64,000 nt of DNA, from the NCBI GenBank assembly GCA_964627535.1, contig CAZVJW010000008.1, forward strand, positions 1-64,000, given 5' to 3'. This stretch comes from UBA1447 sp964627535. Lineage in GTDB: Bacteria > Bacillota > Clostridia > Oscillospirales > Acutalibacteraceae. Positions 18,771 to 27,400 of the stretch are shown piece by piece. The notes beneath the pieces were generated by a model, which saw only the letters and a program-made list of their open reading frames with translations, ran no database searches and was not told the origin of the DNA. The position numbers and the translations under genes were made by a program. Numbering within the stretch: the first letter of the stretch is position 1; the number at the start of each line of letters is the position of its first letter.

Positions 18771-19092
18771 AAAACATCCTCCATTAAAGCAGTCAAAAAC
18801 TGCTTTAAACAGAGGACGGATTTATCCGCGGTACCACCTCAATTTGCTGCATCCTTACGGATTACAGCCTTATGGAGCAAATATCATCTTTATTTTGCTC
18901 CCGCATGTTAACGGGTGCCACCGTCGCAGCCTGCCGGGAAACCTCAGCCTCCCATCAAGCGCGATGCTCACGGAATGTATTCAAGATGCCGCGCCTTACT
19001 GCCTTGCACCGCCCGGCAGTTCTCTGGAAGGCTGTGGAGAAAATGTTTTCTCCGGGCATCTCTACTTATTTCCGATCATCGCATATGAAATA
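18771..19092 (-). ncRNA. T-box riboswitch leader, specifier UAC (tyrosine)
   Basis: On the minus strand the canonical T-box sequence GGTGGTACCGCG lies at 18827-18838, followed by CGTCCTC and an intrinsic terminator (arms around AAAGCAGT / ACTGCTTT, then TGTTTTT, 18771-18816). Upstream is a Stem I with the distal-loop landmarks AGAGA and GGTGCAAGGC, and a specifier region GAATACATTCCGTGAG in which the codon position reads TAC (18977-18979). T-boxes bind uncharged tRNA and antiterminate when it accumulates. It precedes the acyl-CoA ligase gene with no aminoacyl-tRNA synthetase in between. The T-box identity is firm; the tyrosine specificity rests on the position of UAC. Confidence 0.9.
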
Positions 19093-19098
19093 TGGTTT

Positions 19099-19127
19099 AT
19101 TCTACCACCGGCCGGTACAATTTTCAA
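19099..19127 (-). promoter_or_regulatory. Promoter of the T-box leader
   Basis: TTGAAA (19122-19127), a 17-bp spacer and TAGAAT (19099-19104) on the minus strand, just upstream of Stem I. The spacer contains a CCGGCCGG palindrome. Confidence 0.75.
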
Positions 19128-19259
19128 GTATTTAATTTATTTCAAAAATACGAAGTCAGTTTTTCATACATAAAACAATAAATTTCTATAATATCACGTC
19201 ATATTCATGTCCATTACACAAAACCATTTACAATTATTAAATCGGTATGATAATATGTG

Positions 19260-19288
19260 TTGTCAATTCGGGGTAATTTTGTTACAAT
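19260..19288 (+). promoter_or_regulatory. Promoter of the Pit-DUF47 operon
   Basis: TTGTCA (19260-19265), a 17-bp spacer and TACAAT (19283-19288), about 80 bp upstream of the phosphate transporter start. It diverges from the T-box promoter; no Pho-box-like direct repeat was recognised. Confidence 0.7.
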
Positions 19289-19366
19289 TTATAAAACTGT
19301 CAGCAATCTGTATTCAAACCGGCTTGATTAATATAGATACTTTTCGGGAAGGAGTTATATGGTTTA

Positions 19367-20359
19367 ATGACAATAAGCTTAATCATTGTTGTAATTCTTG
19401 TATGCGCATCGATATTTGTCAACGGGTGGACCGATTCGCCAAACGCCATTGCCACTGTAGTTTCCACACGTGTTCTTCCGCCAAAGTTTGCCATCGCTTT
19501 CGCCGCTGTTTTTAATCTGCTCGGTGTGTTTTTAATGGGCAGCGCCGTTGCAGAAACCACCGCAAGCGTTGTAGAAATCGGTGTCGGAACGGAAGCGCTT
19601 ATTACATTGGGCGCAGCCCAGCTTTCAATCGTACTATGGTCAACTTCCGCCTGGAAATTCGGTATCCCCACAAGTGAAAGCCACGCCTTAATTGCAGGGC
19701 TGATGGGTGCAGGCATTTCTCTTAACGGTTTCGGAGCATTCAACTGGGCTTCTGTACAGAAAGTGCTGTTAGGCCTTGTTATATCATCAGTCGTCGGGTT
19801 TGTGCTCGGTTACCTGGCAACAAGGTCGGTTGAGATTACTTTTGTCAATGTAAACAGGCGCAAAGCCAATAAATTCTTTTCTTTCGGTCAAGTTTTAAGC
19901 GCTTCTCTTATGGCGTTCAGCCATGGCGCACAAGACGGGCAGAAATTTGTGGGCGTTTTAAACCTTGCTCTTGTTGTCGGCGGAATTGCGGAAAAAGGTG
20001 CAAAGATACCCTTTTGGATAATGCTTTTATGCTCTTCAATTATGGCTTTCGGCACTTCTGTCGGCGGGTACCGCATCATAAAGACTATGGGAATTGATAT
20101 GGTAAACCTCGAAAAATACCAAGGATTTTCGGCTGAAATGGTTGCTTCATTGAGCATGCTTACCGCAACAAAATTCGGTATACCGTTAAGCACAACCAAC
20201 ACAAAAGCAACGGCAATGATGGGTGCGGGGGCAACCAAAGGTATCGGAGCCGTTAACTGGGGAATTGCCAAAGAAATGGTGATTGCCTGGGTTTTAACAT
20301 TCCCCGCATGCTTAATATTGGGTTATATTTTTGCGACATTTTTCAGATTTATTTTTTAA
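19367..20359 (+). CDS. pit: PiT-family low-affinity inorganic phosphate transporter
   Basis: A 330-residue integral membrane protein with two homologous halves, as in the PHO4/PiT family. The duplicated signature appears as GWTDSPNAIATVV near the N-terminus (usual form GxxDxANA) and SHGAQDGQKFVGVL in the second half. It also has IPTSESHALIAGLMGAG and IPLSTTNTKATAMMGAG, the paired conserved boxes. It imports phosphate, usually as a metal-phosphate complex or with a cation. GGGAAGGAG lies 12 bp upstream of the ATG. The next gene, 10 bp after its stop in sequence terms, encodes the DUF47 partner, which is the standard Pit operon in Gram-positive bacteria. Confidence 0.92.
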   Translation: MTISLIIVVILVCASIFVNGWTDSPNAIATVVSTRVLPPKFAIAFAAVFNLLGVFLMGSAVAETTASVVEIGVGTEALITLGAAQLSIVLWSTSAWKFGIPTSESHALIAGLMGAGISLNGFGAFNWASVQKVLLGLVISSVVGFVLGYLATRSVEITFVNVNRRKANKFFSFGQVLSASLMAFSHGAQDGQKFVGVLNLALVVGGIAEKGAKIPFWIMLLCSSIMAFGTSVGGYRIIKTMGIDMVNLEKYQGFSAEMVASLSMLTATKFGIPLSTTNTKATAMMGAGATKGIGAVNWGIAKEMVIAWVLTFPACLILGYIFATFFRFIF

Positions 20360-20378
20360 ATAACGGAGGTTGGAAGCT

Positions 20379-21008
20379 ATGGGTAAAATGATAAGCAGAA
20401 AAAAAGTTGATTATTTCGAAATGTTTGTAAAAAGTGCGGCAATAGCGCAAGAAGCAGCTATAAAACTGCAGGCTTCTATTGCCGATGGCACAGTTAACAT
20501 TAATGAGGTCAAATTAATCAAGGAATTTGAGCATTCCGGAGACATTCACTTCCATGAATGCCTTAAAGTTATTGATGTTGCTTTTATTACGCCCATCGAC
20601 CGAAGCGATTTGGTTGATATACTGACCGGTATAGAGGATGTTACCGACAGCATTGATGCTATCGCAAGCAGCTTCTATATGATGAATATAACAGTCAGCA
20701 GTGATTATATGCGCGATTTTGTTGACCTCTTAGTCACATCATGCGAAAGACTGCATGAATTGATGACCGAACTGAAAAAGTTGAGCAAAAACAGTAAAAG
20801 CATTGAAAGCCTTATTATTGAAATTAACAGGTTGGAGGAAGACGGTGATAAAGTGTATGCATCAAGTATGCGGCATATGTTTGAAACCGAGACCGACGCG
20901 GTAACGATCATCAAAAACAAGGAACTTTACCAGCTTCTTGAGCATGCAATTGACTGCTGCGAAGATGTTGCGGACATGGTCGGAAATATTATCGTAACAA
21001 AGACCTGA
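20379..21008 (+). CDS. DUF47 family PhoU-like phosphate transport accessory protein
   Basis: A 209-residue all-helical cytoplasmic protein of the DUF47/PhoU-like family that accompanies Pit transporters and probably regulates them. Landmarks include KEFEHSGDIHFHECLKVID, TPIDRSDLVDILTGIEDVTD and ELLEHAIDCCEDVADMVGN-like YQLLEHAIDCCEDVADMVG, the conserved acidic metal-binding helices. The start is the ATG at 20379; an in-frame TTG at 20370 overlaps the GGAGGT ribosome binding site and is rejected. It is co-transcribed with pit and followed by an intrinsic terminator. Confidence 0.9.
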   Translation: MGKMISRKKVDYFEMFVKSAAIAQEAAIKLQASIADGTVNINEVKLIKEFEHSGDIHFHECLKVIDVAFITPIDRSDLVDILTGIEDVTDSIDAIASSFYMMNITVSSDYMRDFVDLLVTSCERLHELMTELKKLSKNSKSIESLIIEINRLEEDGDKVYASSMRHMFETETDAVTIIKNKELYQLLEHAIDCCEDVADMVGNIIVTKT

Positions 21009-21042
21009 TATAGATTTAATATTATTTCAGTATATGACAACG

Positions 21043-21072
21043 AAAACGGGTGGCCATCGGCTATCCGTTTTT
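21043..21072 (+). terminator. Rho-independent terminator of the pit operon
   Basis: AAACGGGTGGCC, loop ATC, GGCTATCCGTTT, then a T run. It lies 35 bp after the DUF47 stop codon. Confidence 0.75.
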
Positions 21073-21115
21073 TGCAGTCTTTTCGGGATAAAAAATCAGA
21101 TCACCTGTTTGAGTC

Positions 21116-21217
21116 ATACTAATTCACGATTAAAAAACCTCTAAAAAATCAAATAAAAGCTTTGATTTATGAGGTTTTGTGCGGATTTTTTAGTTAGGTT
21201 TTATGAGTAATTAGTAT
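21116..21217 (-). repeat. ATACTAAT palindromic element, copy 5
   Basis: A 102-bp copy in the opposite orientation to copy 4 (begins ATACTAATTCACGATT, ends ATGAGTAATTAGTAT). It lies between convergent genes, 33 bp behind the stop of the PHP gene. Confidence 0.85.
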
Positions 21218-21250
21218 CAGAACTGCTGCAAGCGGTCTGTCAAAATAATT

Positions 21251-22237
21251 TTACTCAAAAAATATCGGATTTGTGAGGCAGTAAGCAAAAGGCGGCAACG
21301 GGATTCCGATATCTTTCGGCATTTCTTTTTTAATTAAAAGTCCGTATACCTTTTTAGAAAGCGGTTTAAACTCATAAAACACTTCGGCACGGACAAATCC
21401 CTTTTGTGGAACTTCAAGTTCGGCTTTATGGGAACCGTACATTTTCGCGGTATAACTGTAAATAACCTTATCGTTGTTATAGATGACAAGGCGGTGGCCT
21501 TTTTTTAGCCTTTTCGCTTTTATATTAATTTTGATGCCTTTTTTCCACGGTACGGTTTCACCGACAAACGCATCACCGCAGGTTAAATAAAGCATCGTTT
21601 TATCCGGCCCCTGTGTGACAACGCAGTTGCCGTTTCTCAGCGCCTCAAGTATATCTTCCTGCGAGTTGGATTTCGCATAACATATTGTTGTCGGCATACC
21701 GACAAGATTGGTCACATAATAATCTCTGTGATAATCACTGCCGCCGACAGCACTGATGCGTTTCCCCATCAGCAGTTCATTGTGCCACCATTGAATATTT
21801 GTCATGTTATCGATATGCATTGGTGCATTCCATACTTCGACGCAGTCCATTGGAATGCTTTCAAGCGGAAGGTGCCAGCCGCATTTTTTACAAAACGGAT
21901 GATTGACGGAAATAGTGGCACCGGCGGCTTTGGCATCGTTGATTATTTTTAAATAGTCGTCAAAGGTCTTCAAGGTGTATGGCGGTGTAAAAGGAACTTT
22001 TTCGCCCCAAATATTAACGTGCCCCGGTTTTGCGGTAACTTCCTCACCCTGGATTACCCTCAGATCTCCGTCAAGATAAGGTTCGCTCACCGAGCTGAAA
22101 TTATGATCGGTTATAATCGCCCAGTCAAGCCCGTTTTTTTTGCATCTTTCAATAAGCTGATCCCTTGTAAGGACACCGTCGCTGTTCGTTGTATGAAGAT
22201 GAGTGTCACCCTTGAGCCATTTTCTTTGGTTCGTCAT
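21251..22237 (-). CDS. PHP-domain metal-dependent phosphoesterase (CehA/McbA-like)
   Basis: A 328-residue protein with the PHP metal site. Motif I is GDTHLHTTNSDG, motif II is IITDHNFSSVSE, a Glu is in QGEEVTAKPGHVNIWG, a His is in SVNHPFCKK and the last motif is GGSDYHRD. This order matches the CehA/McbA branch, which hydrolyses phosphoesters or related bonds using two or three metal ions. A beta-rich C-terminal domain of about 110 residues follows. GCGGAGGAA lies 6 bp upstream of the ATG. It follows a sugar isomerase and a dehydrogenase gene on the same strand, so a role in sugar-phosphate metabolism is plausible, but the 202-bp gap leaves the operon uncertain. Confidence 0.8.
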   Translation of the reverse strand: MTNQRKWLKGDTHLHTTNSDGVLTRDQLIERCKKNGLDWAIITDHNFSSVSEPYLDGDLRVIQGEEVTAKPGHVNIWGEKVPFTPPYTLKTFDDYLKIINDAKAAGATISVNHPFCKKCGWHLPLESIPMDCVEVWNAPMHIDNMTNIQWWHNELLMGKRISAVGGSDYHRDYYVTNLVGMPTTICYAKSNSQEDILEALRNGNCVVTQGPDKTMLYLTCGDAFVGETVPWKKGIKINIKAKRLKKGHRLVIYNNDKVIYSYTAKMYGSHKAELEVPQKGFVRAEVFYEFKPLSKKVYGLLIKKEMPKDIGIPLPPFAYCLTNPIFFE

Positions 22238-22439
22238 TTAAATTCCTCCGCAATAAATAAAATTTCACCTGTTATGGTCTTCAGTTGAATATCATTGAAA
22301 ATTATTAACACAGCAACAGGGTCATTATATATGACAACAGAATATATTTCAATGCTTTGCATGTATTTCCTTTACTTCCCGGGGATTTTTGCATTAACTG
22401 ATTTGAATATAACCGTTTAGTGTACAATAGGCAATCCTA

Positions 22440-23483
22440 TTAATACTCAATTTTAACTGGAAGTCCGGTTGCCATGGATTCATTGCACGCCATTGTAAAA
22501 ATCAGTGATTTCAGCGCATCCTCATAGGGGGAGCGAATTTTCGAGCCGTCGCCGCTGATAACCGCCTCTACAAAAGTACGGTCGCATGGTATGCCGGCAT
22601 CGCCGTCTTGCATGTATTTCGTCATTCCGGATGTTTTGCTGAGCGCACCGTCGCCTTTTACAACGAAGCCTTCCCGGGATTCCGTGATAACTTCCTCCTT
22701 TTCATAAATTTCCAAAGATGAAATTATTTTATGAACAGCGCGTTTGTCCTTCGCGCTGAAGGTTATTTTACTGTCAAAACTCGCGCCCTCGGTGGCATAA
22801 CAACCGGAGGAAATCACACCAAGTGCGCCGCCACGGAATTTAATGACGGTGGTTGTTAAATCATCCATATCGTAGCCTTCCCTTTTGACGAACCCGTTTG
22901 TCGCTAAACTGAAAACAAGCTCCGGTTCGTCAAAAAGGTAGCGGATAATATCGCACTGATGAATGGTCGACTCAACGAGCATCCCGCCCGACGTTTCCTT
23001 TTTTGGCCACCAGGTGATATCCGGTATCCCGCCGATACGAGAGGCTTCGACAAGAACAACCTCGTTTTCCCGCATGAATTTCATTGACGGCTCAACAATG
23101 GTGCCATAGCGGCACTGAAAGCCCGCGGCGGTAATCAGACCGGCTTCTTTTACCTTTGCGGCGATATCTTTTGACAGCTCAATGTCGAGGGATATCGGTT
23201 TTTCAATAAAGAAATTAATACCTCTGCTGATGGTTTCATATTCTATTTCACCGTGGCAATACGGAGGAACGCAGATGAAAACCATATCCGGCTGAATTTC
23301 GTCATACATATCCCGGAAATCCATGTATGCCTTGCCGCTGCCGGCTGTTTGGCAGAACCTTAACGCTTTTTCCGGAATAAGGTCGCAGAAACCTGCAAGC
23401 TCAACAATATCCTTAAATTGGGTCAAATGCCCGAGGTGGTATTCCCCTATGCCGCCGCAGCCGATCATCACGAGTTTTTTCAT
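22440..23483 (-). CDS. Gfo/Idh/MocA-family NAD(P)-dependent sugar dehydrogenase
   Basis: A 347-residue oxidoreductase. The Rossmann fingerprint is VMIGCGGIGEYH at the N-terminus, the catalytic lysine is in the EKP motif (NFFIEKPISLD), and the C-terminal half has the family's beta-sheet domain with ESTIHQCDIIRYLF, where the conserved His follows the usual D/E. Such enzymes oxidise or reduce inositols, glucose derivatives or amino sugars. Its ATG overlaps the stop codon of the upstream isomerase gene by four bases (ATGA), so the two are translationally coupled and probably act in one pathway, for example inositol or keto-sugar interconversion (inference). Confidence 0.88.
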   Translation of the reverse strand: MKKLVMIGCGGIGEYHLGHLTQFKDIVELAGFCDLIPEKALRFCQTAGSGKAYMDFRDMYDEIQPDMVFICVPPYCHGEIEYETISRGINFFIEKPISLDIELSKDIAAKVKEAGLITAAGFQCRYGTIVEPSMKFMRENEVVLVEASRIGGIPDITWWPKKETSGGMLVESTIHQCDIIRYLFDEPELVFSLATNGFVKREGYDMDDLTTTVIKFRGGALGVISSGCYATEGASFDSKITFSAKDKRAVHKIISSLEIYEKEEVITESREGFVVKGDGALSKTSGMTKYMQDGDAGIPCDRTFVEAVISGDGSKIRSPYEDALKSLIFTMACNESMATGLPVKIEY

Positions 23484-24334
23484 CGTTTTACCTCCGTTAT
23501 TATATTAATAATACTTTCAAGCTGAGCCGAAACCATTGCGTAGAATTCCGTATATGTTTGCTCCGGTACTGTTTTGCCAACTTCCGCGGTCAGATATCCG
23601 TTAACGCCGGCTGCCTTAAGCGCAGGAACAACCTTGTGCCAATTGATGCTCCCCGCGTTAAGATCAACCCAATCTCCGCCCGAATTTGTTCCGCTTTTGC
23701 GTTTAAAACCTTTGACATGAACCAAGCCGATTCTTCTGCCGAGAATTTCAATCCAGTTTTCGGGGTCCGAAAAGGCAACCACATTGCCGACATCAAAATA
23801 TGCCCCGATATACGGTGACCCCAAAGCATCAATGAAAGAGGTCATATCATACGGAGAAGTAAAAAAGCAGTTCCAAACATTTTCCACGCCGACAAAAATA
23901 TTTCTTTTGTCAATTTCCTCTTTAAGATCCGCGAGCGTTTTAAGCGAATTTTCCCGGGACGTTTTGAGGCTCACTTTTTCCGAAGGTCCGCCCGGAACGA
24001 CAAGTATGCCCGAAGCACCGAGCGCAGAGGCAAAGTCAAGCTGCTTCAATAAGATTTCGGACGCCAACGCTCTTTCTTCTTTTACCGGGTTCCCCATATT
24101 ACCGCCGTAAAGCGAAGAGGATATACTGACAACCGGAAGCGCGAATTTTTCCGAAAGCGCTTTTATTTCAGCAATCTTTTCCGAAGGTGTCGATAAAGTG
24201 AGAGAATGCGCCGAACCGCCTTCCTTGTCAAGGTTTAATTCAATTCCATCGAAACCCGCGGCCTTTATTTGCGAAAACATTTCTTCAAAGCCTTTGTTGC
24301 TTTCAACCGACCACGCATTGATTGACTTTTTCAT
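23480..24334 (-). CDS. Sugar phosphate isomerase/epimerase (xylose isomerase-like TIM barrel)
   Basis: A 284-residue TIM-barrel protein of the AP_endonuc_2/IolE-IolI type. It shows GFDGIELNLDKEGG near the first strands, VVPGGPSE, VGVENVWNCF, GAYFDVGNVVAF and VHVKGFKR, with the Glu, Asp, His and Glu positions expected for the metal site; a late Glu is in LTAEVGKT. Family members interconvert keto sugars or inosose derivatives. GGGAGGAAGC lies upstream of the ATG. It overlaps the dehydrogenase gene by four bases, a pairing common in inositol-like catabolic operons. Confidence 0.86.
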   Translation of the reverse strand: MKKSINAWSVESNKGFEEMFSQIKAAGFDGIELNLDKEGGSAHSLTLSTPSEKIAEIKALSEKFALPVVSISSSLYGGNMGNPVKEERALASEILLKQLDFASALGASGILVVPGGPSEKVSLKTSRENSLKTLADLKEEIDKRNIFVGVENVWNCFFTSPYDMTSFIDALGSPYIGAYFDVGNVVAFSDPENWIEILGRRIGLVHVKGFKRKSGTNSGGDWVDLNAGSINWHKVVPALKAAGVNGYLTAEVGKTVPEQTYTEFYAMVSAQLESIINIITEVKR

Positions 24335-24400
24335 TTGCTTCCTCCCTGTTTACAGAAACGACATCATTGCTAACCCTTAAATTTTACTTCATTTCTATTC

Positions 24401-27400
24401 TTATCCCGGTGCCGCGGCAACACCTGTGCGCTGGTCAAGATTTAATGCAAAATTTTGCACATCCATTAATACAATGCAATCATTTTCATCCATAATACCG
24501 TCCCGGAAGAGATCGCCGGCTTTGATATATGCGGCGTCTGTTACCGGGTCCCATTGCGGCAGCACATAATTGCCGATGTCAACAATCATGTCCGAATCAA
24601 CGGTGTCGATAACACCGTCGCCGTTTAAATCGCCGTAGATGACAATAGTATAAGATTCAATAAAGATTCCGTCCAACGTAATATTCGCAGTGGAACCGGT
24701 TCCGAATCCATTTGAACTTGAAACACATATGAGTTCATATCCGTCGGCTGTACTAATAAACCCGTTTAGTGCAGAAGTCCCGGGTTCCAATCCATAAATG
24801 TAACGGTTTGAAAGGTCTATCAAAGCGTTCGAGCTCGAAACAACAGAGACATAAGGTTCAAATGTGATACCTCTGGCAGATGTGAAGACTTCCGCATATG
24901 AGTCAGAGGTGCTATAGATCGTCAAATTTCCGCAGCCGTCAAAAGCCTGATTCCCGATTCCGGTAACAGAATCCGGGATATGGATTCGTGAAAGATTCGC
25001 ACAATTAAGGAACGATCCTGTGCCGATATTAGAAACGCTGTCCGGAAGGATAATACTCACCAGATTTTCGAAACCTGCGAACGCACAGCTGCCGATAGTG
25101 GATATACCTTCGGCAAGTGTTGCCGAAATAATATATTTTTTAAGATAACTCCAAGGTGCATTATTATCTGTCCAGTCGTCGTAATTCTCCATTACGCCCA
25201 AACCCGTTAAAGCCAGCGTACCCGAAGCAAAATCGAATGACCAGTTGACATCATCGCCGCATATGCCGGCTGCGCTGCCGTTGAATACTTGCACACAAGC
25301 ATCAAACCCATAGTCCGAAATATCGCTGTCAGAAGTAAGGATTATTTTCACTGAATTACCGGGAACGGCTATCATCCTGCCGGCCAACTCGGCGCCTGTA
25401 TACTCTCCAATCAGATTCCCGCTGCCATCATATACTTTGAAAAAATCAAAACCGGGTTCGCTTCTTGTTGTTTGAGAGAACATCACTTCCACAAACTCGG
25501 CATTTTCCGGGTGGACATATATCCACTCAAGATTCGAGCCGTTTTCATAAGGATGACTTGAGGATAAAACTGCGGCGCCGACGGTGACAGTGAAAGAAGC
25601 CTTCTCGCCGCTATATAATAAATCAATAACCTGAGATCCCATCATTTGCGGCTGATAGCCTGCCACATGGCAGTCGCTCAACTCTGTCAAATTGTATAAG
25701 CCGTCGCAGTAAACCAGCCGCATGCCGCTTAAATTCAACGGTTCTCCGAGTGAATACACATCCTTTTCCGGCAGTTCAAGTAAATTCATCCCCGGATGAA
25801 TGAACGCAAAGCCATTGGTTTTCGAATAATTTTCGGCAGAAGATCCGGATTCGCCGATGAAGGTTACTTCGCCACAGCCTTCAAACGTATTTTCCGGAAT
25901 TTCCGTTACGCTCGCAGGCACTATAACATACGTCAACCCCGCGCAGCCCTTAACAGCCGCATCCCGGATTGCCGTTACACTACCGGGAATCTCCAGCTGC
26001 CCCACCTTGCCCGGAGGACAAAGCAACAAGGCATCAACATTATCGCTATAAACAGCGCCGTCAACCGAAGTGAAGGCAGAATTGCCGGCGTCTACCGTAA
26101 TCGCGTTCAACGCATCCAATCCCGAAAACGCATTATTGTCTATTGCCGAAACACCGCCACCTATATGTACAGATTTGATATCATACCGGAAACTATACCA
26201 TGGCGCGGTGTCTCCGGCATATGCATTCAATGCACCCGATCCGCTTATTTCGAGTGTTTCGGCCGCGATATCAAACGACCATTCCAACCCGTTTTCGCAA
26301 ATTCCGGCCGGGTTAGTGTCAAGTGCGGTTATTGATACCACTTCAAATCCGAAGTCTGTCGATGAACTGTCGGAAATCAGCGTAACCGTCATTGAATTAC
26401 CGGGCACTAGTATTTTCCGGGCGGCAAGTTGACTGCCCGAATATTCACCGGTTTGATTGCCATTTCCATCAAAAATACATATGCGGTCGTTTCCGTATTC
26501 CGTGCTTGTTTTCTCCGAAAACTCAACCTCCAGATAGGATGCGCTTTCGGGATGGGTATAGGCAAAGGAAACATCCGAATTATTTGCATACGGATGGGCG
26601 GAAGACAGGACAGCGTCTTCTCTCACCTCAATGACGAAAGATACGCTTTGACCGCTGTAATCCAATACAACGGTCTTAATCCCTGCCGCCGCGGAATCAA
26701 AGCCAGAGACCGAGAACTCGCTGATTTCGGAGAGCGAGTTGCCGGCTCCGCAAGAAAGAAGCCTTAATCCTGCTAAATCCAGTGTCTCACCTAAAGCGTA
26801 TGTCTGTTTCACCGGAAGATCAACAAGATTCAAGCCCTGGACAATACACAAAAAAGTAAACCCATTTTCAGCCGCATATGTTTCCGCAACCGATCCGGCC
26901 ATTCCAGCTATTGTTACTACATCACAACCGTAAAATGCGGAATCACCGATACTTGTCACATTTTCACGAATGACAACCGAGCCGGTTTTCCCTTCAGGGC
27001 AGCGTAATAAGGATGACTCATCCTTACTGTACAAACAGCCGTCAATAGATGAAAAAAGAGAATTTATGCTGTCGACTTCGATGTCGATCAAATCATAGCA
27101 AGCCGTAAAGGCGTTTTCGCCGATAACCACAACGCTTTGTGGCACAGTGATATCCTTGAGGCCGCTACAACCGTAAAACGCATTTTCGCCAATGCTTACA
27201 ACGCTGTCCGGAATATATATAGCTGTTAATGCGGAACAGTTTGAAAAAGCATCGTTTGCAATGTCCGTTATAACACTGGAAACAGCCATGTCACCTGTTT
27301 TCCCTTCCGGGCAAATGATGATTGTGGACTCATCCTTACTGGTGAGTATTCCGTTAACAGACGAAAACACCTCATTGCCACTGTCAACATTGATGTTAAC

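Noticed and set aside
18771..19127. T-box leader controlling the phosphate transporter
   Set aside because: The T-box and its promoter are on the minus strand and lead into the acyl-CoA ligase. The pit operon has its own plus-strand promoter at 19260.
20370..20378. TTG start for the DUF47 gene, and similar early starts at 36806 and 54708
   Set aside because: Each overlaps its own GGAGG ribosome binding site. An ATG at proper spacing follows within a few codons.
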